DNA of 64,000 nt. It comes from Homalodisca vitripennis (Eukaryota > Arthropoda > Insecta > Hemiptera > Cicadellidae). The stretch covers positions 1 through 64,000 of the forward strand of contig NW_025777550.1 of assembly GCF_021130785.1 (NCBI RefSeq). Reading direction: 5' to 3'. Within the stretch, counting starts at the first letter, position 1. Each line of letters starts with the position of its first letter. Positions 1 to 12,455 of the stretch are shown here, in pieces. Both the position numbers and the translations under genes were made by a program. The notes under the pieces were generated by a model. The model had not been told where the DNA came from, ran no database searches, and saw only the letters and a program-made list of their open reading frames with translations.

Positions 1-2323
1 GTTGAAACTTGATTAATAATTATGTGTTTTTAAATATTTAAATTCTATTGCAGAAGCACTTTAAATCATATTAAAATTGAGATGTTTACTTATACAAAAT
101 CTTGATTTAACTTGTAATACATTGCAAACTTTCCGTTAATAATTGATTTAATTTCCAAATTGTTGCTATCCTACTGTATTAAAATAAACATACGTTTTCC
201 TTGAGACAGAAACCCTAATAAGTTTTTACTGCAGTTTCACTAACGGGAATCGTAATTGGAATATAAAATTTTACTTTACACAAAATTCCCACCTTGTAGG
301 TTGTTTGTTACATAAAACTTTAAACAAAATCATATAATACGTTAAACACTACGAAATTCCGAAAAATAGCGAGCCGGAGCCTTAAATACCACCTCTTCCC
401 TACCCTACATTACATCACCACCGATGCCCTTGATTACCCTCCAAAGATCCAATCTTTAAGAAATTCATTGTCAACTCTCCTTCCTATTGTATGCAATTAT
501 AGTAGTCAACGTCCAGAGAATCAGCTGTATGTTCTGCACCATTACTTACCTTCGTGGATCGTTTCTTGAGAAATTACATTTTAATTTTAGCTATGCTTTA
601 ACAATTTTACTTGTTATCCTACAATTATTTATAAAATAATTTCCTTTATGTAGCTAATGCTACAAGTCACGGGACAAGATTAAAACATACGCTATTCTTT
701 GGCTCAGCCTCAAAGTCCAATGCTTTAGGCCCTTGAACCACCAGCAATTAATTCTTAAGAGGGGAAGGTGTTTACATGCTTTTAAAAAGAAACCAATCCA
801 CATATTATGTATTGCTGAGCAAAACCTATTAGAATTGTAAGGATGACACATTTTAAAGGACACTTTAAGGAATTAAAAGTGGTTTTAAGTATATTTATTA
901 TAAAAACAAGTTCTACTAGTATATTTTGGTTATAAAAAAGTTTTGGAAAACCCCTCGGAAACAAAACCGTTACTTCAAAACTTAATTAAAAAGTCATAAT
1001 GTGACACCTTCTTCTGCTAGTCTTTTTTCTCCTTTTAATTTGTCTTTTATTCACTGTAGTTTCCTTTTTTAATATTTTAGTGAGGATCTTTCAGCTGTGT
1101 TACACATATTTTATCGACTCTGCGCAATCGATTGCATGCAATTTTCCTGCTTCAACATCCATTTTATCAAAAACTTTTAACTTGACCTTGCACAACCAGA
1201 CAATGTTATTACCATTTAATGCTCATCGTTTTTATGTACTACAAACACTCTTTTGGGAATTTTAGACTCAATTACAAGATTTAGACCACTTATGTGGATT
1301 TTGTGTCCTCTTATCAAGGCATTTAGTAAGAGTTTAGCTTTTGGGAGATCTCTCCCAATCTTTTTTTATCTGAAGTATTTCTGACACTGAGTAATTGTTT
1401 GAATAAACTTCTCAGTTGTCTTTGCCTTTTAGTTTGTATACCAAGAATCAAGTCACATTGGCAACTTTCCAAACTCAGAGTAAGAATTTATCAAAATATA
1501 TTTAAAATGAGATTGTAGTATTTATGTATTGTGTTTATACGCCATTATTTTTGTGAAGAATCTAGGAATTTTATGATGTAAAAGAATTTTAAATTTCTAT
1601 TATGAAATTTGTTAATCTTATTTCCTTTAGTGGTCACCATTTTATGTATAAATATTAAAACCGAATCATTGCGAAAAATTAATACATTTGGTTAAACTAC
1701 AAATGAAACAAATTATTCATCCAGTAAAGATACGTATTGAAAAGATTTATCATTATAAAATGAAAATTTATACATTATCAAATTAAATTATTTCAAAAAA
1801 TTACCCTTGGATTAAAATTGTAATCATTAGAAGGCTGTATATGACAAATGGACATTCTGTTGATGGGGAAAGTATTCATATCAATATTCCCACACAAAAT
1901 AACAGTTTGTGCTTTCAATAAAACATAAATATATTGTTGATAGCAAATAACCGTCAAAAATGCTCTCAACTAGAAAAATGCATAACTTATCAACAACACT
2001 TTTAAATGTTCTACTATATGATTTATAATCGATTTCACCATCCATATTCTATATATATTAACGATATAAAAAAGTAACAAATAATAACAAGAAATGTACA
2101 ATTCAATACTTAATTTGAATTTTAACCCATCATCTTTATTTAGAATTCTTGAAGTATTATTCTGGACAGCAACATTTTGTTTAAAACTAATTTAATATAA
2201 TTTTGTTAAATCATGTTAACCTTTTCGGTATAAAGTATTCCATCCCCATAAGCATTTAAACCCGTATATTCATACACCATTTAAACAATTCTTAGGATAA
2301 TTTCAAGTAAAAATTGACATAGC
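1..2323. other. AT-rich non-coding DNA
   Basis: I see no gene, RNA or mobile element here. Open frames are short (about 60 codons), lack family motifs and fit chance in AT-rich DNA. The stretch is simply the upstream flank of the retrotransposon array. Confidence 0.7.
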
Positions 2324-2327
2324 CTTG
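2324..2327. repeat. Left target-site duplication (CTTG)
   Basis: CTTG lies directly before the TGTAACG that opens the first LTR. The same four bases directly follow the terminal CA of the fourth LTR at 24052-24055. Four-base duplications are usual for Ty3/gypsy integrases. The match means the outer ends of the array derive from one integration. Confidence 0.75.
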
Positions 2328-4129
2328 TGTAACGTTTATGTTTTATGGACCTCATTTCGGAAGTTGGATTGATCACCCAACTAGACATTTCCACTGCGGA
2401 AGCTAGCCCGCAAAGTTGGCCGATGCATTCCCTAAAACTGAGCGTGCAGTATTTGCCTATCTAAGTTATGTTGGGCGCTGAGAAATTGCCGTAAGCGCTG
2501 TTGCCTAGCCAGAGCCGCCACTTTGGACCTTAGACCGGTGCGCCGGCAAGTTTAATCCCGACCGGGGGTTTTTGGCATTGTCTCGACAATTAGGCTTGTT
2601 GTGGATGAGCTGCCGACCTGTTCACTTGGATTGTGGAAGCCCTCTTCACGTCGTGGTTTTCAGCATTTTCTTCAGGGAAAATTTGCTTAGAGGGCTTTTC
2701 TTTACGTTCCGGACATCGTCAAGCGAACGGAACGGTTGGTTGACAGCCGCAGCCATCAGCATCACGTCGCATCGCCGCTACCGCGTCGTCGCCGCTGACC
2801 GGTGGCCGTGGTGACATTGGCCCTCCCCACCCCCGCACCACACTGCCACTGCCGTGAGCCTACTCACTGGGACATCTATTCACTCACCGTATCGCCTGTC
2901 ATGAACCGATAAGTGATAGAATAGTCCATTCTTTTCCACTTGGTGAACTTGAATAAATATTATTTTGGATTTGGCTGGCCAGCACGGACTTTAGACTGTG
3001 ATAGTCAAAGTTAAATACAACGATTCTATTTCATATTGGTGCGGTTATGAGACTTCTGGACATTTCAGGGGACATTTCTGGACTCTGCCAGTGATACAAT
3101 TCGTCGCTTCATTTGTCAATTATGTTAGTTATTAAATGTCTCACTGTTCATTTAAATGTTTTAATGTTTGTTTTCATGAGTACTCTTTTCAGCGGTGGCC
3201 ACCTGCTTTGCTGTTTATTGTCATAATTGAATATTGATTATAGCTATTAAGTACTGATCATTGATTATTGTGATAGATTTTTATTATTGTCCGCCATGGT
3301 GATTTCTGATATATATTTTGGGGATTTATCATACTTTATTGAAATTAATTGTTGTGAATACTTGTGAATTCGACCTAAGGTCACTGATTAAGAATATTTA
3401 CTTCCTCTCATTGAGTTTATTAGAAAGTTGAACTGATACTTATCAGGTTGATGAGCTGAATATGTTTCCTGGCTTTTTGGAATTTTGAAATTCCAAAATA
3501 TTCTTAATTTGATCATGTTTAAATAAATCCAAGATTTTCTGATATATATAGAGTATTTAATTTTCCTTGATAATTTAGTGATAGTTTTGTGGAATTTAAA
3601 AATATAACAAGCACAATTAGATTAAATAAATTGATATATGCCAATTAAATTTAAATAATTTTGCTGTGTAACTTAGAGTCCCCTCAGGACTTGATTACAA
3701 TTAGTTATCAGCACTTCATACTTAAGGATGGAGTTGTGCCGAGATACACAAACATAGTGGTTTAGTAAAATTTGAGTTTATCAAGGTGAAATAACTTTAG
3801 ATGCTATTAGTGGATTTCCAGGAAAACAGTGTGTATTATTGGGGTTCATATCATAGCTTGTGAACCGAGCATGAATAAATGTTAGGGCTTTGGGTCTGCC
3901 TTACTGTGTGCTTTTGGAAGGGTTTCTTCCCCGTCGTTACCCTCAGCAACCTTACCAACGGGGTGGCGCCCATTAAAAAAATAATTTTCAACAACAACTT
4001 GAAGAACACAGTTAGGTTAGAGCCTTAGCACCTGGGACTTGGAGTTCTGCGCACAAGTATTATCAGAACCTACCCTTCTCCCTGAGTCTGAGTCGGAGCA
4101 ATGTTGCCTCATGCTTTTGTGGCATGGCA
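2328..4129 (+). repeat. LTR1 (5' LTR of array)
   Basis: The LTR starts TGTAACG and ends GGCA, the usual TG...CA ends. It is about 1.8 kb, long for a gypsy-type LTR. Its first third is GC-rich and the rest AT-rich. An AATAAA at about 2950 could serve polyadenylation. It shares with LTR2 a short inverted-repeat block near 3480-3500 that LTR3 and LTR4 have lost. An 80-codon open frame (2572-2814) lies within it, but it has no recognisable domain and I do not call it a gene. Confidence 0.92.
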
Positions 4130-4132
4130 AAA

Positions 4133-4152
4133 TGGCGTTCCAACGTGGGGCT
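4133..4152 (+). other. Primer-binding site, copy 1 (tRNA-Lys-like)
   Basis: Three bases after LTR1 comes TGGCGTTCCAACGTGGGGCT. It closely resembles the standard lysine-tRNA(CUU) primer site of retroelements, which reads TGGCGCCCAACGTGGGGC. The two differ by one extra base and one mismatch after TGGCG. Minus-strand DNA synthesis would be primed here. Confidence 0.7.
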
Positions 4153-4346
4153 GAATATTTTTGTGCTTTGTTTTATTTTCTTATGAGGTGTTACAACTTT
4201 AGAAAATAAATATACTATAAGAATTCCTGGAATATACTCAGGTCAAGATTATTTTGGTTTTGTGCTTGGTCGTTCTAAACCTGGATTTGTTTAGAATTCA
4301 TGAGTTTTTTTCTGTCGCTTTGTATAATTTATTGTCTTTGTTAAAA

Positions 4347-5797
4347 ATGAGTGCCTATCATTTAAGAAAAGCTGAGATTAAGTATGAATTGAAAATTCGT
4401 GGATTGACTACAGAAGGCAATGCCAACGAATTAAGGAAATTATTCTCTCGATGTTGCGCGGATAATATCCCGGTTAATCAGGCTGTGGTGAATTCACTTG
4501 ACCCCGAACAGGAACTTAGCGAGTGCGAAGGAACATTCTCAGATCTATCAGTTGTGGTTCAAGATTATGAAGGTAACTTCAGTGACAATGAATATAATCG
4601 GATCACCGCAAGACTTCATTACTTAGTAATGCGAATAGAGAGAATACCTATTGCACCCTCTTTGGACCTCGAACCAGCACAGTTGAAAGATGACCTTTTA
4701 AAGAAGACTAAATATATGTTGGACACTTTTACTAACGCAGCTCCGAAGACCAGTACATTAAGCAAACAGGCAGCTGATAACAAAACACCAGAGACATCGA
4801 CTGAACAAGAGTACAGACCAGACACAGGACATGCGCAGATCACTAAGGAATGTGGTACTACTGTAGTCACTAACATTGGACAGCGTGCATCACCAGATGT
4901 TAATCAAGTAGGATTATATTTTACACCTAATGTAAATTTGGATTCATTAACTTGTCCACCAACTCGACAGGAACAATTTTACCAGCCTCAGATAGTATGC
5001 AGTGGAAGTCGCTCTAAAAATTTATCAGTACCTGTATACAAGTGGGGTATACATTTTGATGTTGAGTCCGGACAAAGTGTTGGGGCTTTTCTTCAGCGCG
5101 TGGAAGAATTAAGGAGAGCACGTCGAGTCAGTACTACAGAACTCTTTGAGTCAGCTGTGGACTTATTTTCAGGTCAATCATTGGTTTGGTATAGGTCGGT
5201 TCAGTCAAGAGTTAAATCATGGGAAGAGTTGTGTCAAGAGATGCGCCTTGTATTCCAAACTCCAGATTACGATTTTAGGCTTCAACGGGAAATTCAGAAT
5301 AGAGTTCAGGGAGATTTTGAATCCATTGACATGTTTCTTGCATCTATGGAAGGATTGTACAACAGATTAGCCAAACCGGTTCCTGAAGAATACCGGCTAG
5401 CCCAGATATTAAATAATATGAATTCTCACCTCCAAGATAGATTGTCACTTTGTGAGATTAGGACTATTGAAGATCTTAGAATGATGGGAAGAAGAGCTGA
5501 AGCAGGTCGTTTCCGTGCTTCTCTACCTAGACAAGCACCCAGAAAAATTTTCCGTATTGGAGCCTGACTTGGCATATGCAGAGTCATACCGGAAGAAAGG
5601 TGTAATTTCAGGCAAGGTCGCTTCTGTTCAGAAGGTTTCATCTGGAGCTAGTTTATCTACAAAGTGTTGGAATTGTGGATCGTTGGGTCATCGCTTTAGG
5701 ACATGTAACCAGAAAAAAAAAGAAATTTTGCTATGGATGTGGGTCTCCGAACGTAGTCAAAGCTAATTGTTTGAAATGCTCTCCAAAAAACGTATAG
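4347..5797 (+). pseudogene. gag: gag, copy 1 (frameshifted nucleocapsid end)
   Basis: Gag is the structural capsid/nucleocapsid protein of the element. The start is the ATG of M-S-A-Y-H-L, shared by all three copies; in-frame upstream codons differ between copies. The reading frame is open to a stop at 5565-5567, about 406 codons. It then breaks near 5541-5560, where this copy has two extra A and one missing T relative to copy 3. The zinc knuckle (C-x2-C-x4-H-x4-C) at about 5666-5707 therefore lies in another frame. A further extra A in the run near 5711-5719 breaks it again. Homopolymer indels of this kind may be sequencing error. Confidence 0.8.
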
Positions 5798-8700
5798 ATT
5801 TGGGAGCCAGCTTGAAAACTCAGGATGACTCCCAGAATCAAGGCAAAAAAAAAAACAATATTTTAATCAATTTCAGCTTCCATTCTTGTGGTAATGATCC
5901 GAGGCCTTACTTGGATGTTCGGGTATTTGGGAAGGGAGTCAGAGCTTTGCTTGACTCAGGTGCTTCTCATACCGTTCTTGGACGAGAAGGGATGTGGCTC
6001 TTGGATAAGGTCCCCTCTCGAGTTAAACCAACAACAGATCGTTGGGTGGAAACTGCCGATTCAGAAAAGCATTCAATTCAAGGACGTATGATTGTACCAA
6101 TAACTCTACAAGACAGGACTAGGTGCTTGGAAATATTTATAGTTCCTTCATTGAGCCAGACTTTAATATTAGGGATTGACTTCTGGGAGAAGATGCAATT
6201 GGTAACTGACCTGTCAAACAAAACTTGGGAATTCGCTCCATCAAACTTAAGAATTGCGTCAGTAGAACTTAAAGGGATCAAGGGTGAAGAACACTTAACT
6301 TCAGAGGAGAAATTAAAACTTAAGGAATTTATTGAAACGGAATTTGATGCCAATCCTACAAAGTTGGGACGGACTTCTTTAGTCGAACATGTGATAGATA
6401 CTGGGGATTCCCAACCTATCAAGCAACGGTATTACAATCTATCCCCCGCTAGACAGAAGATAGTTCATGAGGAGCTAGATAAAATGCTCGAACTGGGAGT
6501 TGTTGTTCCATCCAAGAGTGCATGGTCAAGCCCAATTGTTCTTTTAGATAAGCCCGATGGCTCTAAGCGATTCTGTATTGACTTTCGGAAAGTTAATATG
6601 GTTACGAAGCGTGATGCTTACCCACTCCCACAAGTAACTGTCATTTTGGATAGGCTCAGGGATGCCAGATTCCTTTCATCTCTGGATATAAAATCTGCTT
6701 ATTGGCAAATTCCTTTGTCTAAAGATAGTCGTGAAAAGACTGCCTTCTCAGTCCCAGGTCGTGGACTATTTGAATTCACAACGATGCCCTTTGGTTTACA
6801 CAATGCTCCTGCAACCTGGCAGAGATTCATCGATTCTGTCATAGGCGCTGACTTGGAACCGTATGTCTTCGTATATTTGGACGACATTCTCGTTGTCACT
6901 AAGACTTTTGAACACCACTTGGAAATCCTTAGAGAAATTTTTAAAAGATTGAAGTCTGCAAATGTAACCCTAAGTAAAGAAAAGTGCCACCTTTGTCGTT
7001 CTGAGCTGCGATATTTAGGATATGTAGTAGATCATCGGGGGTTAAAAGTTGATCCAGAGAAGGTAGAGGCCATCCTCCGAATCGCAGTTCCCACCACCCA
7101 GAAGCAGGTACGTCAGTTCTGCGGGACCGCTTCGTGGTACCGTCGATTTATCCCGGATTTTGCCTCAAGATTATATCCGCTCACCCAGCTTCTAAAGAAG
7201 AAACAAAAGTTTGTGTGGAACGAAGCAGCGCAGCAAGCCTTCGATGACATTAGAAGTTGCCTCATCAAAGCTCCGATATTGACGTGCCCAGATTTTTCAA
7301 AAGAGTTTGTTATCTCGTGTGATGCCTCAGGAGTTGGATTGGGGGCAGTGCTTAGCCAACAAGGAGATAATGGAGAACAGGTTATCGCTTATGCCAGTAG
7401 GACCTTGTCAAAGGCTGAACAAAAGTACTCCGCGACAGAACGAGAGTGTCTCGCCGTGATCTGGGCGATTGAGAGGTTCAGACCTTATGTGGAGGGGACA
7501 CATTTCACGGTCATAACAGACCATTACAGTTTGTTGTGGCTCCACAACCTTAGAGATCCTCAAGGTCGTTTGGCAAGGTGGGCTTTACGCCTCCAACCCT
7601 ACTCGTTCACTCTTATCCATAGGAAAGGTAAGGAACACGTGGTTCCGGACTTGCTGTCCAGATCTGTCGAACCCGATAACGTTCATGTTTCCTCTGTGAA
7701 TCATCAACAAAATGATAGATGGTATCTCAAAATGGTTGATGAAGTTTCGAGCAAGAGTGATAAATACCCTCTCTGGAGAGTTGATAAGGGACGATTGTTC
7801 AAATTAGTTCTCAGTCCTAAAGACCCAATGAATTCAACTTCTGAATGGAAGGAAGTTGTGCCTAAGTATGAACGCTCAACTGTTTTGTCTAAGCTACATG
7901 ATGAACCATCAGCAGGACATTTAGGGGTTCAGAAAACGTTCTCTCGCGTTCAAGAACGTTATTATTGGCCAAAAATGCGCCAAAAAGACATTTCCAAATA
8001 TGTTTCTCATTGTCGTACATGCCAACAGACAAAGGATGGAAACCTGAAGCCAGCTGGTTTTATGGAAAGTAGAAGAGGGGTAGATGTACCATGGCAAATG
8101 ATAGCAGCGGACCTTCTTGGGCCATTCCCTCGGTCTAGTGCTGGGTACAAGTATTTATTAGTAGTGACTGATGTTTTCACGAAATACCCTTTATTGTATC
8201 CGATCCGAGCTGCAACATCAAGCATAGTGGCCAAACATCTCGAAGATGGATTTATGCATTGGGGAATAGCGAACTACATCATTTGTGATAATGGTGCTGA
8301 ATTTTCAGGTAAACTGGTTAAACAGCTAGCTGATCAGTATAAAATCAAAATTCTTTACAACGCCATCAGACACCCTCAAGCCAACCCCACCGAGAGAGTA
8401 AACAAAACTCTGGGAAATATGCTTAGAGCTTATGTTGGAAGCAATCATCGGCATTGGGACAAAGAGACACCAAAGATTGGATTCGCGTTGAGAAGAGCCA
8501 GACATGAGTCAACGACTTACACTCCGGCCTACCTGAACTTTGGCCGAGAGCTGAACATCAACCTTGAAGTAAGCGATGACACAGGAGAAGTGATTCCAGA
8601 AGTAGAAGACAACAGGGACTACGGGAAAAAACTGGTAGAATTAAAGAAGATGAATCAGGAAGTTCAAGAAAGGCTTATTCAAAATCACGAAAAGAATGCA

Positions 8701-8949
8701 AAACGCTATAATCTCAGAAGAAGACCAATGGACTTCAAAGTCAATGATCGAGTGTGGAAAAGGAACTTCCCGCAATCAGACGCAGCCAAAGCATTTTGTG
8801 CAAAATTAGCACCCAAGTTTACAGGTCCTTTTATAATATCAAAAAAAATATCCGCTTTGATATATCAGCTTCGAGACGAAGAAGGCAAGAACATAGGAAA
8901 TTGGCACATCTCTGACCTCAAGGCGTATACTTGGATTGAGAAAATTTAA
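5767..8949 (+). CDS. pol: pol polyprotein, copy 1 (intact PR-RT-RNaseH-IN)
   Basis: This is the longest intact frame in the window, about 1060 codons after an upstream stop at 5764-5766. It is normally entered by -1 frameshift at 5785-5791, so it has no required start codon of its own. Domains in order: aspartic protease with DSGA at about residues 63-66; reverse transcriptase with Y-L-D-D at about 370-373; RNase H with catalytic Asp at about 519 and 585; an HHCC zinc finger from about 710; integrase core with Asp782, Asp841 and Glu876 (D-x58-D-x34-E); and a C-terminal G-P-F module near the end. No chromodomain follows. All catalytic residues I can see are present, so this copy may encode active enzymes. 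The gag upstream of it is broken. Confidence 0.93.
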   Translation: MFEMLSKKRIDLGASLKTQDDSQNQGKKKNNILINFSFHSCGNDPRPYLDVRVFGKGVRALLDSGASHTVLGREGMWLLDKVPSRVKPTTDRWVETADSEKHSIQGRMIVPITLQDRTRCLEIFIVPSLSQTLILGIDFWEKMQLVTDLSNKTWEFAPSNLRIASVELKGIKGEEHLTSEEKLKLKEFIETEFDANPTKLGRTSLVEHVIDTGDSQPIKQRYYNLSPARQKIVHEELDKMLELGVVVPSKSAWSSPIVLLDKPDGSKRFCIDFRKVNMVTKRDAYPLPQVTVILDRLRDARFLSSLDIKSAYWQIPLSKDSREKTAFSVPGRGLFEFTTMPFGLHNAPATWQRFIDSVIGADLEPYVFVYLDDILVVTKTFEHHLEILREIFKRLKSANVTLSKEKCHLCRSELRYLGYVVDHRGLKVDPEKVEAILRIAVPTTQKQVRQFCGTASWYRRFIPDFASRLYPLTQLLKKKQKFVWNEAAQQAFDDIRSCLIKAPILTCPDFSKEFVISCDASGVGLGAVLSQQGDNGEQVIAYASRTLSKAEQKYSATERECLAVIWAIERFRPYVEGTHFTVITDHYSLLWLHNLRDPQGRLARWALRLQPYSFTLIHRKGKEHVVPDLLSRSVEPDNVHVSSVNHQQNDRWYLKMVDEVSSKSDKYPLWRVDKGRLFKLVLSPKDPMNSTSEWKEVVPKYERSTVLSKLHDEPSAGHLGVQKTFSRVQERYYWPKMRQKDISKYVSHCRTCQQTKDGNLKPAGFMESRRGVDVPWQMIAADLLGPFPRSSAGYKYLLVVTDVFTKYPLLYPIRAATSSIVAKHLEDGFMHWGIANYIICDNGAEFSGKLVKQLADQYKIKILYNAIRHPQANPTERVNKTLGNMLRAYVGSNHRHWDKETPKIGFALRRARHESTTYTPAYLNFGRELNINLEVSDDTGEVIPEVEDNRDYGKKLVELKKMNQEVQERLIQNHEKNAKRYNLRRRPMDFKVNDRVWKRNFPQSDAAKAFCAKLAPKFTGPFIISKKISALIYQLRDEEGKNIGNWHISDLKAYTWIEKI

Positions 8950-8962
8950 GAAATTTTCTTTT

Positions 8963-8972
8963 GGTGGGGGAG
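8963..8972 (+). other. Polypurine tract, copy 1
   Basis: GGTGGGGGAG lies three bases before LTR2. It fits the RNase-H-resistant primer for plus-strand synthesis. The same tract occurs before LTR3 (15627-15636) and LTR4 (22249-22258). Confidence 0.8.
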
Positions 8973-8975
8973 TAT

Positions 8976-10777
8976 TGTAACGTTTATGTTTTATGGACCT
9001 CATTTCGGAAGTTGGATTGATCACCCAACTAGACATTTCCACTGCGGAAGCTAGCCCGCAAAGTTGGCCGATGCATTCCCTAAAACTGAGCGTGCAGTAT
9101 TTGCCTATCTAAGTTATGTTGGGCGCTGAGAAATTGCCGTAAGCGCTGTTGCCTAGCCAGAGCCGCCACTTTGGACCTTAGACCGGTGCGCCGGCAAGTT
9201 TAATCCTGACCGGGGGTTTTTGCATTGTCTCGACAATTAGGCTTGTTGTGGATGAGCTGCCGACCTGTTCACTTGGATTGAGGAAGCCCTCTTCACGTCG
9301 TGGTTTTCAGCATTTTCTTCAGGGAAAATTTGCTTAGAGGGCTTTTCTTTACGTTCCGGACATCGTCAAGCGAACGGAACGGTTGGTTGACAGCCGCAGC
9401 CATCAGCATCACGTCGCATCGCCGCTACCGCGTCGTCGCCGCTGACCGGTGGCCGTGGTGACATTGGCCCTCCCCACCCCCGCACCACACTGCCACTGCC
9501 GTGAGCCTACTCACTGGGACATCTATTCACTCACCGTATCGCCTGTCATGAACCGATAAGTGATAGAATAGTCATTCTTTTCCACTTGGTGAACTTGAAT
9601 AAATATTATTTTGGATTTGGCTGGCCAGCACGGACTTAGACTGTGATAGTCAAAGTTAAATACAACGATTCTATTTCATATTGGTGCGGTTATGAGACTT
9701 CTGGACATTTCAGGGGATATTTCTGGACTCTGCCAGTGATACAATTCGTCGCTTCATTTGTCAATTATGTTAGTTATTAAATGTCTCACTGTTCATTTAA
9801 ATGTTTAATGTTTGTTTTCATGAGTACTCTTTTCAGCGGTGGCCACCTGCTTTGCTGTTTATTGTCATAATTGAATATTGATTATAGCTATTAAGTACTG
9901 ATCATTGATTATTGTGATAGATTTTTATTATTGTCCGCCATGGTGATTTCTGATATATATTTTGGGGATTTATCATACTTTATTGAAATTAATTGTTGTG
10001 AATACTTGTGAATTCGACCTAAGGTCACTGATTAAGAATATTTACTTCCTCTCATTGAGTTTATTAGAAAGTTGAACTGATACTTATCAGGTTGATGAGC
10101 TGAATATGTTTTCCTGGCTTTTTGGAATTTTGAAATTCCAAAATATTCTTAATTTGATCATGTTTAAATAAATCCAAGATTTTCTGATATATATAGAGTA
10201 TTTAATTTTCCTTGATAATTTAGTGATAGTTTTGTGGAATTTAAAAATATAACAAGCACAATTAGATTAAATAAATTGATATATGCCAATTAAATTTAAA
10301 TAATTTTGCTGTGTAACTTAGAGTCCCCTCAGGACTTGATTACAATTAGTTTATCAGCACTTCATACTTAAGGGATGGAGTTGTGCCGAGATACACAAAC
10401 ATAGTGGTTTAGTAAAATTTGAGTTTATCAAGGTGAAATAACTTTAGATGCTATTAGTGGATTTCCAGGAAAACAGTGTATTATTGGGGTTCATATCATA
10501 GCTTGTGAACCGAGCATGAATAAATGTTAGGGCTTTGGGTCTGCCTTACTGTGTGCTTTTGGAAGGGTTTCTTCCCCGTCGTTACCCTCAGCAACCTTAC
10601 CAACGGGGTGGCGCCCATTAAAAAAATAATTTTCAACAACAACTTGAAGAACACAGTTAGGTTAGAGCCTTAGCACCTGGGACTTGGAGTTCTGCTGCGC
10701 ACAAGTATTATCAGAACCTACCCTTCTCCCTGAGTCTGAGTCGGAGCAATGTTGCCTCATGCTTTTGTGGCATGGCA
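8976..10777 (+). repeat. LTR2
   Basis: It starts TGTAACG and ends GGCA. It is both the 3' LTR of copy 1 and the 5' LTR of copy 2. It groups with LTR1: both have the intact inverted-repeat block (about 10125-10145) and the AAAAAA form of the run before the 3' end. A one-base loss near 9221 breaks the small open frame found in the other LTRs. Confidence 0.92.
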
Positions 10778-10780
10778 AAA

Positions 10781-10800
10781 TGGCGTTCCAACGTGGGGCT
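10781..10800 (+). other. Primer-binding site, copy 2 (tRNA-Lys-like)
   Basis: It is identical to the copy 1 site and starts three bases after LTR2. Confidence 0.7.
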
Positions 10801-10994
10801 GAATATTTTTGTGCTTTGTTTTTATTTTCTTATGAGGTCTTACAACTTTAGAAAATAAATATACTATAAGAATTCCTGGAATATACTCAGGTCAAGATTA
10901 TTTTGGTTTTGTGCTTGGTCGTTCTAAACCTGGATTTGTTTAGAATTCATGAGTTTTTCTGTCGCTTTGTATAATTTATTGTCTTTGTTAAAAA

Positions 10995-12455
10995 ATGAGT
11001 GCCTATCATTTAAGAAAAGCTGAGATTAAGTATGAATTGAAAATTCGTGGATTGACTACAGAAGGCAATGCCAACGAATTAAGGAAATTATTCTCTCGAT
11101 GTTGCGCGGATAATATCCCGGTTAATCAGGCTGTGGTGAATTCACTTGACCCCGAACAGGAACTTAGCGAGTGCGAAGGAACATTCTCAGATCTATCAGT
11201 TGTGGTTCAAGATTATGAAGGTAACTTCAGTGACAATGAATATAATCGGATCACCGCAAGACTTCATTACTTAGTAATGCGAATAGAGAGAATACCTATT
11301 GCACCCTCTTTTGGACCTCGAACCAGCGCAGTTGAAAGATGACCTTTTAAAGAAGACTAAATATATGTTGGACACTTTTACTAACGCAGAGCTCCGAAGA
11401 CCAGTACATTAAGCAAACAGGCAGCTGATAACAAAAACACCAGAGACATCGACTGAACAAGAGTACAGACCAGACACAGGACATGCGCAGATCACTAAGG
11501 AATGTGGTACTACTGTAGTCACTAACATTGGACAGCGTGCATCACCAGATGTTAATCAAGTAGGATTATATTTTACACCTAATGTAAATTTGGATTCATT
11601 AACTTGTCCACCAACTCGACAGGAACAATTTTACCAGCCTCAGATAGTATGCAGTGGAAGTCGCTCTAAAAATTTATCAGTACCTGTATACAAGTGGGGT
11701 ATACATTTTGATGTTGAGTCCGGACAAAGTGTTGGGGCTTTTCTTCAGCGCGTGGAAGAAATTAAGGAGAGCACGTCGAGTCAGTACTACAGAAACTCTT
11801 TGAGTCAGCTGTGGACTTATTTTCAGGTCAATCATTGGTTTGGTATAGGTCGGTTCAGTCAAGAGTTAAATCATGGGAAGAGTTGTGTCAAGAGATGCGC
11901 CTTGTATTCCAAACTCCAGATTACGATTTTAGGCTTCAACGGGAAATTCAGAATAGAGTTCAGGGAGATTTTGAATCCATTGACATGTTTCTTGCATCTA
12001 TGGAAGGATTGTACAACAGATTAGCCAAACCGGTTCCTGAAGAATACGGCTAGCCCAGATATTAAATAATATGAATTCTCACCTCCAAGATAGATTGTCA
12101 CTTTGTGAGATTAGGACTATTGAAGATCTTAGAATGATGATGGGAAAAAAAAGAGCTGAAGCAGGTCGTTTCCGTGCTTCTCTACCTAGACAAGCACCCA
12201 GAAATTTTCCGTATTTGGAGCCTGACTTGGCATATGCAGAGTCATACCGGAAGAAAGGTGTAATTTCAGGCAAGGTCGCTTCTGTTCAGAAGGTTTCATC
12301 TGGAGCCAGTTTATCTACAAAGTGTTGGAATTGTGGATCGTTGGGTCATCGCTTTAGGACATGTAACCAGAAAAAAAAGAAAATTTTGCTATGGATGTGG
12401 GTCTCCGAACGTAGTCAAAGCTAATTGTTTGAAATGCTCTCCAAAAAACGTATAG
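10995..12455 (+). pseudogene. gag: gag, copy 2 (multiply frameshifted)
   Basis: It has the same start and N-terminus as copies 1 and 3, then breaks repeatedly. An extra T near 11311, an AG duplication near 11390, extra A's near 11445 and 11760, a lost base near 12047 and extra bases near 12140-12155 shift the frame. The zinc knuckle is still readable at about 12325-12365. The changes are small insertions or losses in runs or short duplications, while substitutions against copy 3 are rare. Recent decay or long-read error would both look like this. Confidence 0.8.

Noticed and set aside
7..2323. Possible host gene upstream of the array
   Set aside because: No frame above about 67 codons, no splice-consistent exon pair and no promoter with a matching start.
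2572..2814. 80-codon frame in LTR1 (also in LTR3 and LTR4) as a gene
   Set aside because: It lies wholly in the GC-rich LTR part, has no domain, and its frame is lost in LTR2. Repetition follows from the LTR itself.
4130..8975. An env gene, which would make the element an errantivirus
   Set aside because: The pol stop is followed within about 14 bases by the polypurine tract, leaving no room for env.
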